A stretch of DNA of 45,847 nucleotides from Chitinophagaceae bacterium (GCA_028288405.1 JAQBNS010000060.1:1-45847); one strand, 5' to 3'. Shown: positions 25,460-34,911, counted from the first letter of the stretch. Translations and numbers: made by a program. The notes: a model not told the origin generated them from the letters alone.

Positions 25460-27928
25460 ATGAAACACCTCTTTACCTTTTTATTATTCTTCTCCCTGAT
25501 TCAATGGAGTCAGGCACAAACAAATCCTGTTCTTCCTACGGGAAAAATATCAGGTATCGTTACGGATTCTTCCACAACTGAAGCAATAGAGTTCGCCTCT
25601 GTTGGATTAATTGATAAAGCAACCGGAAAAATATTGGACGGTACGATTACCGATAGTGCCGGTTTTTTTGTATTGGAGCATGTGGCAAACGGCACCTACA
25701 AAGTCGGTGTGCGGATGGTAGGTTATAATGACATCACCATCGATCCGGTTGTAGTATCGGATGAAAAGAACGAAGTGGTTTTAAGCAAAATACAAATAGC
25801 CTCTCCTACGGAAACCGTAGTGGTGGTAGAAGGTAAAAAAGATTTAATTACGGAAGAGGTTGATCGCATTGTGTATAATGCTGAAAACGATGCGACCAAT
25901 AAGGGTGGAGATGCCTCCGATGTATTGCGCAAAGCCCCCTTGCTGATGGTCGACATGGACGGTAACCTTTCCATGCGTGGCAATAGCAATGTCAAAGTAC
26001 TCATTAACGGAAAAGCGTCTGCTTTGATGGCTTCCAGTGTGGCTGATGCGTTAAAGCAAATTCCTGCCGATCAAATTAAATCCGTGGAAGTGATTACTTC
26101 ACCTTCCGCCAAATACGATGCAGAAGGTTCTGCCGGTATTGTGAATATTGTTTTAAAGAAAAATACCTTGCAGGGTTTTTCTTTAAACATAGATGCCAGT
26201 GCAGGTATAAGAGGGTCTTCTCTTGGATTGAACGGCGCATACCGCACCAAGAAAATGGGGTTCTCTCTGGGTGGCCATGGAAGAGCGGGCTACAACATTC
26301 CGGGGAGTTATGAAAACGATCAAAATGCCTATGATCGAAACACGGGCATGTATACCAGAACCATTCAGCAAGCACATACTCAAAGTCTGATGGGCTTTGG
26401 AAATTATGTATTCGGTTGGGATTATGATATCGACTCCACCAACTCCATCAATGCTTCTGTAAAATACGGTTTGAGACAAATGAATAATTCACAAAGCGAT
26501 CTTTCTTCTCACTCTTATCAAAATGATGTGCTCATCAACGAAAGTCACAGAGATGTTAAGACGGAGAACGGTTCGCAATCGATCGATGCCAATCTTACTT
26601 ATACGCACTTGTTTAAAAAACCTAAAAAAGAATTGAGCATTTTAGGTTTGTACAGCAGAAACAATACCAACAACGATTTCACCAACAACATTCTAAATAA
26701 TGCAGACCAGTCACAAATAGCTAGTCGCTTGAAAAACCAGAACCATGGCTACAATCAGGAAAGTACGGTGCAAGTCGATTACCAACATCCCTTATCTAAA
26801 AATCAATTGCTGGAAGTAGGCGCTAAAAACATTTACCGCCAGGTGTACAGCAAATACGAATACTTCTCCGCAGTCGGCGCCGACGGTGATTACACTTCTT
26901 TTGGTAACGACAGCCTTAATAACACCTTTCATTACAATCAAAACATCACGGCTGCTTATACTTCTTATACCTTGAACTTTTTAAAAAACTATACCCTCAA
27001 AGCCGGACTGCGTTATGAATACACCAGTATCAATGCACAGTACCAGCAAAACCGTGAAGTAAGCATTCCGGCGTATGGTGTATTGGTACCCAGTATCAAC
27101 GTATCGAAAAAATTCGAGAATGGAAATATGATCAAGGCTTCTTATAACCGACGCATACAAAGACCTTCCATGCAGTTCTTAAATCCTAACGTACAGGCAT
27201 CGAATCCGTTTAACATTACCGTTGGTAACCCTGAACTTCGTCCGGAGTATTCCAATAACTATGAACTTTCTTACAGCAGTTACTTTGGAAGATCTTCTGC
27301 TACTCTGGCTGGCTTTATGCGAAATACAGAAGGCTCTATTCAGGCAGTGCGTGATGTCAAAGGAGATACGATTCATACCACGTATCAAAACATAGGCAGT
27401 GAAGATGCCTATGGATTCAATCTCTTTTCCAACATCAGTATTTCCAATCGCTTTACATTAGGTGGAGGTGTAGACGTTTACTATGCGGTATTGAAAAATA
27501 ATAACCCTGATCCTTTTTACAATGCCAGCAATCAGGGTTGGGTAATCAGTGGTCGTATCAACGGAGGATTTGAAATAGCGAGAGGCTGGGGATTGCAGTG
27601 GTTTGCTTTCTACCGGGGCAACCAGGTGCAATTGCAAGGTTACCAAACCAGTTTTGGGATGTACAGTTTAAACATAAAGAAAGATTTCAATCAGAAAAAA
27701 GGAAGTATCGGTTTCGGTGCAGAAAATTTCTTTACACCATCCATACGCATCCGAACACAACTCGATTCTCCTATGCTGAATCAATCGAGCAGCAATATCT
27801 TACACAATATGAATTTCAAGATCAATTTTAGTTACCGCATCGGTAAAATGACAACCGAGAAAAAGAGCCGCAAGAAAAGCATCAATAACGATGACTTGAA
27901 AACCAATTCAGACAATAACTCACAATAG
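25460..27928 (+). CDS. Outer-membrane beta-barrel receptor, TonB-dependent-receptor-like
   Basis: 822 residues from ATG 25460; an in-frame GTG at 25439 would only lengthen the signal peptide (KHLFTFLLFFSLIQWSQAQ). Next come a carboxypeptidase-regulatory-like domain (ISGIVTDSSTTEAIEFASV ... GTYKVGVRMVGY) and a plug domain (GGDASDVLRKAPLLMVD, LSMRGNSNVKVLINGK, IKSVEVITSPSAKYDAEGSA). The long barrel contains MIKASYNRRIQRPSM and NPELRPEYSNNYELSY, marks of the OMP_b-brl_3 group. It may be TonB-driven, but no SusD partner gene is next to it, so the substrate is unknown. The tail is Lys/Asn/Ser-rich instead of ending in a barrel strand. Confidence 0.85.
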   Translation: MKHLFTFLLFFSLIQWSQAQTNPVLPTGKISGIVTDSSTTEAIEFASVGLIDKATGKILDGTITDSAGFFVLEHVANGTYKVGVRMVGYNDITIDPVVVSDEKNEVVLSKIQIASPTETVVVVEGKKDLITEEVDRIVYNAENDATNKGGDASDVLRKAPLLMVDMDGNLSMRGNSNVKVLINGKASALMASSVADALKQIPADQIKSVEVITSPSAKYDAEGSAGIVNIVLKKNTLQGFSLNIDASAGIRGSSLGLNGAYRTKKMGFSLGGHGRAGYNIPGSYENDQNAYDRNTGMYTRTIQQAHTQSLMGFGNYVFGWDYDIDSTNSINASVKYGLRQMNNSQSDLSSHSYQNDVLINESHRDVKTENGSQSIDANLTYTHLFKKPKKELSILGLYSRNNTNNDFTNNILNNADQSQIASRLKNQNHGYNQESTVQVDYQHPLSKNQLLEVGAKNIYRQVYSKYEYFSAVGADGDYTSFGNDSLNNTFHYNQNITAAYTSYTLNFLKNYTLKAGLRYEYTSINAQYQQNREVSIPAYGVLVPSINVSKKFENGNMIKASYNRRIQRPSMQFLNPNVQASNPFNITVGNPELRPEYSNNYELSYSSYFGRSSATLAGFMRNTEGSIQAVRDVKGDTIHTTYQNIGSEDAYGFNLFSNISISNRFTLGGGVDVYYAVLKNNNPDPFYNASNQGWVISGRINGGFEIARGWGLQWFAFYRGNQVQLQGYQTSFGMYSLNIKKDFNQKKGSIGFGAENFFTPSIRIRTQLDSPMLNQSSSNILHNMNFKINFSYRIGKMTTEKKSRKKSINNDDLKTNSDNNSQ

Positions 27929-27980
27929 AAGAAAAGTAAGTAAGAAAATAATATTTCTCCGCTCTGTTTCTCAATCTTAT

Positions 27981-28109
27981 ACATGGCCTGTCCCCTGACA
28001 GGTCATGTATAGCAAAATAAGTTGGATTACTTCTTGTTGGCGTCCCGTCAACAAGTGTTGGTATGAAAATGGGTTACTACTGTCCAGTTGTTGGCGAGAC
28101 GCCAACAAC
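27981..28109. repeat. Three hairpins with alternative pairing
   Basis: Hairpin 1: ACATGGCCTGTC / GACAGGTCATGT (27981-28008, one G-T pair). Hairpin 2: CTTGTTG / CAACAAG (28033-28055). Hairpin 3: GTTGTTGGCG-AGA-CGCCAACAAC (28087-28109). The left side of hairpin 2 (28034-28044) also pairs perfectly over 11 bp with 28098-28108 in hairpin 3, so two folds compete. They lie between the receptor gene and the 28196 gene cluster. Confidence 0.65.
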
Positions 28110-28195
28110 GAGTAAATAAAATATGGTATAGATTCCCTTATTTTTAGTGAAATTGGTTTATATTAATCGTCGATTTAAACATAAACCAAATCTCA

Positions 28196-28705
28196 TTGAA
28201 AACTGAATACAACTTTAGATCCAGATCTTTTTTCTCGATCGGTCCTCATTTACTGGGACTCATTTTTATTGCCGTAGGTTTTTTTACATTGGTTAGTCCG
28301 CTATTTATGCCGGGCGATAGTTCGGTCAACAAAGCTATACTTGTGGGTTCCACAGCCATCGTATTTGGGGGAATGGTGATTACTTCGTACCCCGGAACTT
28401 TTTTTGATTTCAAAAATAAGCGATTCAAAACTTACTATGCATTAGTGGGCTACAGGATTGGTCAATGGAAAAATTTGCCTCCAATAAAACTGGTTAAAGT
28501 TTTTCCTTACACCTTCAAAGGAGACACTACACCCAACGGAGTAAATCCTTCTGCAACGATACAATTCACTCGCTATATTGTAGCCCTCTACAGTGATCAG
28601 CCGAAACCTGTCGTCGCATTAGAATACGACAATAAACATGAGGCATTGGAAGGAGGCAGAATCATTTCTGTTGAAACAAATGCAACATTAGATAAGCAAT
28701 TATAG
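28196..28705 (+). CDS. Small membrane protein, first gene of the TMEM43/PLD cluster
   Basis: 169 residues from a TTG at 28196. No ATG exists upstream in frame before a stop at 28148, and the first in-frame ATG (28307) would cut the first membrane helix, so the TTG is chosen. Two membrane helices (LLGLIFIAVGFFTLVSPLF, AILVGSTAIVFGGMVITSYP) are followed by a soluble part with strands (IQFTRYIVALYSDQPKPVVAL). No family recognised. It lies 31 bp before the TMEM43-like gene. Confidence 0.55.
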   Translation: MKTEYNFRSRSFFSIGPHLLGLIFIAVGFFTLVSPLFMPGDSSVNKAILVGSTAIVFGGMVITSYPGTFFDFKNKRFKTYYALVGYRIGQWKNLPPIKLVKVFPYTFKGDTTPNGVNPSATIQFTRYIVALYSDQPKPVVALEYDNKHEALEGGRIISVETNATLDKQL

Positions 28706-28736
28706 TCAGAGCGAAATCGTCGTAATTTCTTTTCAA

Positions 28737-30032
28737 ATGCCTGAACACACTGACGTAGAAAATAAAAACTGGTTTCAACGCATTAAAGATGCGTTCATGG
28801 GGGTACCTATGGGTATCATCTACGTGGCTGCGGCATGCTGGGCGATTGTGTATGGAGAAATGCACCATGCAAAGACAACCAATTTGATTAAATACACGAG
28901 AAATATAGTACAGGAAACATCTTCCAGGACGATATCACCAACGCTCAACGATCATCTCATCTTAATCAGTGACACGCTTCAATCGAAACAAGAACTTACC
29001 GATCCTTTATTCGGAATAAAAACTACCCACCTGAAATTGTACCGTGAAATAAAAATTTGTCAGTGGGAAGAAGAAATTACGAAGAAAACCACAAACAAAT
29101 CTTTAGGGAGAACAACCGATACAATCAAGTATAACTACCATAAAACATGGAACACAAAACTGATTAATTCTGATCGGTTTAAATACAAAGATAAATACAA
29201 GAACCCTAAGAAATTCGGTTTTGTCCCGGCGGAATACACCGCTAATACAATTACGATGGGTACTTACAGATTGAGTGCTGTTATCAAAAAAGAATTGAAA
29301 AACTATACGCCCGTCGCTATAGCCAATACCACCTATTCCAATGCCATTGTAGCGTCCGACACCTTCCTTTGTTTGTCGCATGAAGTGGCTACCGATGCAG
29401 CCATTTACTATCAGGCGATGTTATCAGGTCCTTACCTTTATATAGGTAAAGGGACTCCAACCAATCCTCAGATTGGAGATCACAAAATTGTATTTTGGTC
29501 TGTAGCTCCAAACTTATATACCATTGTAGGAGAGCAAAAAGATCAAACCTTACAAACAAAAAAACTAACAGACGGATTAATAGTATCCGAACTGAACTGT
29601 GGTACGAATTTCAATTACGATTACACTGATTTTGCCATTATCAAATCCGGCAAACACAACTTGAGTGAAATGTATGCTTGGGCAGGGGATGAAAATGATC
29701 ACTTATTTGTCATTGGATTTCGCTTCTGGGGATTCCTATTTATGGTTGCCGGTTTCAGGAAAATAACGGCTCCCTTGGTTGTAACCCTAAGCATCATTCC
29801 GTTCTGGAGAAAATTTTCTGCACAAGCCATATCCCGTTTATCTTTTCTGCTGGCTACCTCCATCACTCTGTTACTAGCTGGCACAACCTGGTTGATCTTT
29901 AATAATTTCAGCAACGTTTCACGTTGGGATTATTATTTCCTTATTCTAATCGTGCTTACCTTTATTGGAGCGGTTCGCGTGAAAGCTTCTATGGGAGAAG
30001 AAACAGTAGACAGTGCAGACTTTTTCAAATGA
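28737..30032 (+). CDS. TMEM43/LUMA-family membrane protein
   Basis: 431 residues. The start matches TMEM43: GVPMGIIYVAAACWAIVYGEMHHAKT, where the family has a first helix followed by a short acidic loop. A long extracytoplasmic domain follows with HLKLYREIKICQWEE, the family's repeated Tyr-Arg-x-x-x-x-x-Gln-Trp-x-Glu element, and later LYIGKGTPTNPQIGDHKIVFWSV. At the C-terminus are about three closely spaced helices (FWGFLFMVAGFRKI, LSFLLATSITLLLAGTTWLI, WDYYFLILIVLTFIGAV). The function of bacterial members is unknown; eukaryotic TMEM43 sits in the inner nuclear envelope and ER. Its stop overlaps the next start (ATGA, 30029-30032), strong evidence of one transcript with the PLD lipoprotein gene. 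Confidence 0.7.
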   Translation: MPEHTDVENKNWFQRIKDAFMGVPMGIIYVAAACWAIVYGEMHHAKTTNLIKYTRNIVQETSSRTISPTLNDHLILISDTLQSKQELTDPLFGIKTTHLKLYREIKICQWEEEITKKTTNKSLGRTTDTIKYNYHKTWNTKLINSDRFKYKDKYKNPKKFGFVPAEYTANTITMGTYRLSAVIKKELKNYTPVAIANTTYSNAIVASDTFLCLSHEVATDAAIYYQAMLSGPYLYIGKGTPTNPQIGDHKIVFWSVAPNLYTIVGEQKDQTLQTKKLTDGLIVSELNCGTNFNYDYTDFAIIKSGKHNLSEMYAWAGDENDHLFVIGFRFWGFLFMVAGFRKITAPLVVTLSIIPFWRKFSAQAISRLSFLLATSITLLLAGTTWLIFNNFSNVSRWDYYFLILIVLTFIGAVRVKASMGEETVDSADFFK

Positions 30033-31567
30033 TCAGAATGAAATACTATTTATCCTTTATAATGCTCTTGTTCATGGTGGCTTGTTCTGAAACGATCCCT
30101 GAAATTCCTGTACAGAAAAAAGATTTTTGTTCCAGCATACACCGCAATGATTCCCTTTCACTTTCTAAAGCATTAAATCCACTGCGTCAGTTGATGCAGG
30201 ATAAAACCGGAGTATATGTACTGGAAGATGGCGGCAATGCTTTAGTCGCTCGCGGATGGTTGTCTGAATATGCAGAGCAAAGCATCGACATCCAATACTT
30301 TATCTTCTCGCCTGATAATGTAGGCCTGATCGCTTGCGACTATTTGGTAAGAGCCGCAGACCGTGGCGTAAAAGTTCGTTTGCTGGTCGATGACATCATG
30401 GTAGAAGCTGGTGTACATGAAATTTTAACACTCGACTCTCACGAAAATATAGAAATTAAAATATACAATCCCGGAGTGAAACTTGGTAAAAATAGTTACA
30501 ATAAACTTGTCAAGTTTTCTACTGATTTTCGCTCAGCCAATCAACGCATGCATAATAAAACATTTATCGTTGATCAAAAAGTAGTCATCACGGGTGGAAG
30601 AAATATGGCCGATGAATATTTCGATTACAACCACGAATACAATTTCCGTGACCGCGATGTGTTGCTGCTCGGTAAAGCCGTCAACACCGTACACGAATCG
30701 TTTGAGTCCTTTTGGAACAGTCCTTTAAGTGTACCGGTAACAAAACTAGTCAGCGAAGAAGACAAAACAAAACTGGACAACACACGCTTCGACAGGCTTC
30801 ATCAGTATGCCTGCAATCCCAACAACTTCTGGCCTCAGGTGAGAGCCAACATGCAAGAGCTGCCTCAAGCGTTTCAGCGCATTCAACAATCAGGTCAATT
30901 GGTATGGGCGGACAGTGTATTCTTTGTATCCGATGTGCCCGGTAAAAACGATGGCAAAAAAGGATTGTCGGGCAGCGGTGTATGCACAGATGCCTTGATC
31001 AATCTTATTAAAAAAGCAAAATACTCCATCGATATACAATCACCTTATCTCATCACCACTGAAATTGGACAAACACTTTTTCGGGATGCTGTAAAACGTG
31101 GAGTAAAAATCAGAATACTAACCAATAGCCTGGCTTCTACGGATAACCTCGAGGCCTTCAGCGGTTATCAACGCGACAGAAATAAATTATTGGAAACAGG
31201 TGTTCATATTTATGAATTCAAGCCCGATGCAGCAGAACGCAGAAAAGTCATGACCGGCGCTTTGCAAGAAAAAATAAACTTCACTCCCATCTTTGGTCTG
31301 CACGCTAAATCCATGGTGATCGATGGGAAAATTACGGTCATCGGAACATTTAACCTAGACCCCAGAAGTGCTAACCTCAACACGGAATGCGTCGCTATTA
31401 TCCATTCTACTAAAATCACGCAAGGCGTTTTAAAAGGAATGGAAGAAGAATTTAAACCGGAGAATTCTTGGCAAACTACATTGACTTCCAATCCGGATAG
31501 CGTAGCGACCTCTGCTAAACGTGTGAAGACGTGGACAAAACGTTTAGTCCCGAAAAGCATTTTATAA
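30029..31567 (+). CDS. Phospholipase D-family lipoprotein (cardiolipin-synthase-like)
   Basis: 512 residues from the overlapping ATG at 30029; an ATG at 30038 is an alternative. The lipobox is LLFMVACSE, so it is a lipoprotein, presumably matured partly by the lnt product. Two full HKD motifs are present: H175-N-K177-x4-D182 (MHNKTFIVDQKVVITGGRN) and H425-A-K427-x4-D432 (LHAKSMVIDGKITVIGTFNL), both with the following G-x-x-N residues. A His-Lys-Asp pair of this kind hydrolyses or transfers phosphodiesters, for example in cardiolipin synthesis. Exposure on the periplasmic side suggests work on envelope phospholipids. The coupling to TMEM43 and the exported methyltransferase-like gene is notable. 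Confidence 0.88.
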   Translation: MIRMKYYLSFIMLLFMVACSETIPEIPVQKKDFCSSIHRNDSLSLSKALNPLRQLMQDKTGVYVLEDGGNALVARGWLSEYAEQSIDIQYFIFSPDNVGLIACDYLVRAADRGVKVRLLVDDIMVEAGVHEILTLDSHENIEIKIYNPGVKLGKNSYNKLVKFSTDFRSANQRMHNKTFIVDQKVVITGGRNMADEYFDYNHEYNFRDRDVLLLGKAVNTVHESFESFWNSPLSVPVTKLVSEEDKTKLDNTRFDRLHQYACNPNNFWPQVRANMQELPQAFQRIQQSGQLVWADSVFFVSDVPGKNDGKKGLSGSGVCTDALINLIKKAKYSIDIQSPYLITTEIGQTLFRDAVKRGVKIRILTNSLASTDNLEAFSGYQRDRNKLLETGVHIYEFKPDAAERRKVMTGALQEKINFTPIFGLHAKSMVIDGKITVIGTFNLDPRSANLNTECVAIIHSTKITQGVLKGMEEEFKPENSWQTTLTSNPDSVATSAKRVKTWTKRLVPKSIL

Positions 31568-31577
31568 AATTATTTTC

Positions 31578-33206
31578 ATGAATTCAAAAGCTCTATTTTT
31601 CTCCTTGTCTTTTATTTTCGCCGTTGCATTATTAACGAACCTTCCAGTACAGGCACAACGTACAGAACCATTATGGATTGATCAATTCAACGAAGCCAAT
31701 AACAAAACACTCTTGAATGAAAACTGGTTTACATTCAACGACCAACCAGATAAAGGAGCTTCTAAAATTCATCAGGACTACTTCAAAGATCCTCTCCGCA
31801 AAGATCAAGTTATCCTTTTTTCCTATACTTTAGAAAAAGACAAATGCAAATGGAATCCATACACGGCTTTAGCATGCAGTCTATCAACCAGGCAGCTTGA
31901 TCTAACTGGCTTAGAGGGCTTCGCTTATGAATTTAAAGGCAAGAGTCACAGCTTCATGTTCAGGACTTCCGATGTAAAAGACTTTGCATTCTATCAAATC
32001 ACTATTCCCGAAAGTAAAGAATGGACCACTGTAATGATCCCATTCACTACCTTGACTCAACCCACCTGGGGTGCTACGGCGCTCTTTGATAAGCAAAATT
32101 CACATTCGTTGGCCTGGCTGGTACAGTCAAATAACAACGATAGTGGAATGGTACAACTGGATAACATCCGAATGGTATACGACATAGATGAATCTTATGT
32201 AACAGCAGAACAAAAAAAGATCCGTGCTGAACAATTAGAGAAGAAACGCAGAATAGATCATTTCACTGAAGATGTTTTATCGAACGACAGTCTACAAGGT
32301 ATATTGGGTAGCAATAGCATAAGAATAAAAAAATATACCACCGCTATAGAAGGTTTGCAAAAATGTGATCAACAATCAGACAGTCTTTTACAAAAAATAG
32401 AAAAGTCTTCTCTTTCCGGTAAGAAAAAAAGAACCTGTCATCAACTCGTTCATCTGAGTAAAAACAACCTGTCAAATGATGTATACCCTTATGTTCGGCA
32501 GCTGGACACGGATTATATACTATCCTGTAATAAAATTATAGATCTCTCCAACTTATATGAATTGGAAAGACAATACCTGATTCAAAAAGCAATAACTGAC
32601 AGTAATTATAACTGGATAAGAGATTTATACAATTATGCGTATAACCCAAAAGTCAATTATACTTCAGGAGCCATTTCTGATTCAGCTTTTCATTTTGAAA
32701 TCATACAATACCACCTTCAAAAAAATGATGCCGTAGCAGAGATTGGTGCAGGAAGAGCATTCTTTGAAAGAGCACTATCTAAATACTGTGATGACCTTAC
32801 GGTATACGTTAATGAAATCGATTCTAACTCATACGAACAGTTTAAAACTAAACTGGTTTTCCTTGAACACCTCGACAATAAAAACATTCACTATATACCT
32901 GTATTAGGTACCGACAGTACAGCTAATTTATCGGGGCCTGTAGATAAAATCATTATTAAAAATACCTTTCATCATTTTAGCGCGCCTGATAAAATGCTGC
33001 GTGACTTTAAACGAGTCTTGAAAAAAGACGGGAGTATATTCATCACAGATACCATGAAAGAGGAGGTAGTCAATCCGGAATGCAAGCAACTCATGACACG
33101 AAGTGAAATGCTGAAATGGTTAACGGAAGCCGGGTTTATGCTGGTGAAAGAGACACCTATGCAATACGGTAAATACAAATGCTTAGAGTTCCAGCTGATC
33201 CAGTAA
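31578..33206 (+). CDS. Exported protein with CIA30-like and class I methyltransferase-like domains
   Basis: 542 residues. A Sec signal (ALFFSLSFIFAVALLTNLPVQAQ) is followed by a jelly-roll domain of CIA30/carbohydrate-binding look (GFAYEFKGKSHSFMFRTSD, TVMIPFTTLTQPTWG, GMVQLDNIRMVYD) to about residue 200, a helical middle, and a C-terminal Rossmann methyltransferase fold. The fold shows motif I VAEIGAGRAFFERAL, motif II VYVNEIDSNS, and motifs IV-V IIIKNTFHHFSAPDKMLRDF then LKKDGSIFITDTM. The SAM-binding Gly-x-Gly is intact. SAM is not expected in the periplasm, so the domain may bind another ligand or the protein may act elsewhere. It follows the PLD gene by 10 bp. Confidence 0.75.
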   Translation: MNSKALFFSLSFIFAVALLTNLPVQAQRTEPLWIDQFNEANNKTLLNENWFTFNDQPDKGASKIHQDYFKDPLRKDQVILFSYTLEKDKCKWNPYTALACSLSTRQLDLTGLEGFAYEFKGKSHSFMFRTSDVKDFAFYQITIPESKEWTTVMIPFTTLTQPTWGATALFDKQNSHSLAWLVQSNNNDSGMVQLDNIRMVYDIDESYVTAEQKKIRAEQLEKKRRIDHFTEDVLSNDSLQGILGSNSIRIKKYTTAIEGLQKCDQQSDSLLQKIEKSSLSGKKKRTCHQLVHLSKNNLSNDVYPYVRQLDTDYILSCNKIIDLSNLYELERQYLIQKAITDSNYNWIRDLYNYAYNPKVNYTSGAISDSAFHFEIIQYHLQKNDAVAEIGAGRAFFERALSKYCDDLTVYVNEIDSNSYEQFKTKLVFLEHLDNKNIHYIPVLGTDSTANLSGPVDKIIIKNTFHHFSAPDKMLRDFKRVLKKDGSIFITDTMKEEVVNPECKQLMTRSEMLKWLTEAGFMLVKETPMQYGKYKCLEFQLIQ

Positions 33207-33221
33207 TCAAAAGCACTATCA

Positions 33222-33839
33222 ATGAGCAAAAGAAAGAAAAAAGCGAATCCTCAATTCCCTTCACGAATCGGTAAAACAAAAGGAGATAGAGTAGCGCGAA
33301 TACATTATGCATTGCTGATTGGTTTTCTAGCCCTCTTTGTTTTACACGCTCTATTCTTTCAAGAGAATATAATAGGTCATGATGTAAGGTACACTATATA
33401 TGTTTTCTTTGGCCCAACACTATTGGGTTGTTTGGCACTAGCCATCTACCAATGGAAAACGATCAGAGATGTCTTTCAGGAAGTGAAGACGGTTAAAGAC
33501 TATGCCTTTGCGATTTTCCTTTTGCCTCTGCTTGGACTTGTGATTGCTTACCTTACGTTTGGTAATGTTGCCGAAATCACATGGACTTATTTGAACAAGA
33601 GAGAAGCAGATCAAAACATGCCACAAGTATTTCATTGTTCTGTAGATGACTTTACCACAGGTAAGAGGAAATCCATTCGCTATACTTTTGAACATGAATA
33701 CGAATATTTCCATGTAACATATGAAACGATCAAGCCTTATCTGAATACCAATCCGAGAGACTGTGAAATGGTTATTACAGCACAAAAAGGATTATGGAAT
33801 TATTATGTAGTGAAAGAATGGTATCTCAAAAAAAAATAA
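33222..33839 (+). CDS. Membrane protein of unknown function, last gene of the cluster
   Basis: 205 residues. A basic start (SKRKKKANPQFPSRIGKTKG) is followed by three hydrophobic segments (ALLIGFLALFVLHALFF, IYVFFGPTLLGCLALAIY, FAIFLLPLLGLVIAYLTFG) and a soluble C-terminal domain of about 85 residues with mixed strands (KSIRYTFEHEYEYFHVTYET). No family recognised. It starts 15 bp after the methyltransferase-like gene and ends 10 bp before a convergent gene. Confidence 0.55.
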   Translation: MSKRKKKANPQFPSRIGKTKGDRVARIHYALLIGFLALFVLHALFFQENIIGHDVRYTIYVFFGPTLLGCLALAIYQWKTIRDVFQEVKTVKDYAFAIFLLPLLGLVIAYLTFGNVAEITWTYLNKREADQNMPQVFHCSVDDFTTGKRKSIRYTFEHEYEYFHVTYETIKPYLNTNPRDCEMVITAQKGLWNYYVVKEWYLKKK

Positions 33840-33849
33840 ATAAGATATT

Positions 33850-34698
33850 CTACCGGATCTGCAACTCCGGCAAACAAGCGTTCAACTCTTTCAACTGCTC
33901 ATCAGACAAAGCACTACCAGAAACCATCAGCACTTTCAGTTTTTTTAGCTCACAAAAACAAGCAGGCAGTTCTTTGATGCTATCTTCTTCTATTGTTAAA
34001 AAACGGAGCGCATTCATTTTGCAAATCCCATCCGGCAAACTTTCAATCTTGGTATTGTCAACAAATAAAATTTTTAACACGGGTTGATTGATAACCCATG
34101 GACCAATCGTCGTTAATGGATTACCCGAAAGAATCAATGCCTTCAACGTCTTTAAGACAAAAGAAGAAGAGGGATAAGCAGTCAGTTGATTGGCATGCAG
34201 GTCTAACTCTTCCAGTTGACTGCATTTACTGACGGCATCCGGAATGGCAGTCAAATTATTTTCCGATACATCCAATACTTTCAAAGCAGGATGAAACAAT
34301 GTCACCGGTAATTTATCCAAGCCATTGCCGGCATACTGCAGCGTGTGCAGCTTTCTACACCGTTCAAATAAATTGACGGGTATAGAATCAATACGGTTAT
34401 AGGAGATGTTGAGCGTATGAAGGTTTTTAAACGTCAGTACGGCAACAGGAAACTGAGTCAGCTTTTTACCTTCCAATGACAACTCACTGACACGCAAAGG
34501 TGCTTTCATGGCTTCCTCCAAAGAGAAGAATATACTGTCGTAGAGATTGGGATCTTTAACACTTGTACCATTCCCTACCTGAAAATTGACTTCGTCGTTT
34601 TTTTGCTGGCAAAGTCCCTGACACCAACAAAGCAAAAGTAGCCCTGTAAAGTATAAAAACTTCTTCTTCAACAATTTGGACAATTTTAAGGTAGCCAT
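33850..34698 (-). CDS. Exported leucine-rich-repeat protein
   Basis: 282 residues with a signal peptide (FLYFTGLLLLCWCQGLCQQ). About eight leucine-rich repeats of ~22-23 residues follow, e.g. LHTLNISYNRIDSIPVNLF, LHTLQYAGNGLDKLPVTLF, LKVLDVSENNLTAIPDAV, LEELDLHANQLTAYPSS, LKALILSGNPLTTIGPW and LKILFVDNTKIESLPDGI. This is the bacterial L-x-x-L-P type. LRR solenoids bind proteins. The end CLPELQIR has no sorting domain, so it probably stays in the periplasm or outer membrane. It converges with the 33222 gene. Confidence 0.8.
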   Translation of the reverse strand: MATLKLSKLLKKKFLYFTGLLLLCWCQGLCQQKNDEVNFQVGNGTSVKDPNLYDSIFFSLEEAMKAPLRVSELSLEGKKLTQFPVAVLTFKNLHTLNISYNRIDSIPVNLFERCRKLHTLQYAGNGLDKLPVTLFHPALKVLDVSENNLTAIPDAVSKCSQLEELDLHANQLTAYPSSSFVLKTLKALILSGNPLTTIGPWVINQPVLKILFVDNTKIESLPDGICKMNALRFLTIEEDSIKELPACFCELKKLKVLMVSGSALSDEQLKELNACLPELQIR

Positions 34699-34764
34699 AA
34701 AGCTAAAATAACTGATTTTACTAAAAAAAGAGCTGCGCTTCTAAGCAAGCACAAGGGCTTATAA

Positions 34765-34810
34765 AGAAAAAAGAGTGCGGTTCAAGATCTTGCTCTTGCT
34801 CCACACTCTT
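34765..34810 (-). terminator. Terminator of tRNA-Glu
   Basis: On the minus strand AAGAGTGTGG pairs with CCGCACTCTT (one G-T pair) and is followed by TTTTCTTT. It begins 10 bp after the tRNA 3' end. Confidence 0.75.
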
Positions 34811-34819
34811 GTTGTGATG

Positions 34820-34891
34820 TAGTCCGTACGGGAATCGAACCCGTGTTTCGTCCGTGAAAGGGACGCGTCCTAACCCCTAGACGAACGGACC
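34820..34891 (-). tRNA. tRNA-Glu (anticodon UUC)
   Basis: 72 nt, no encoded CCA. Acceptor stem GGTCCGT (from 34891) with ACGGACT; the anticodon loop CTTTCAC gives UUC; the T-arm is CGGGTTCGATTCCCG. It has its own promoter and terminator, so it is transcribed alone. Confidence 0.95.
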
Positions 34892-34911
34892 ATGTTTCAA
34901 AATTGGTGACG

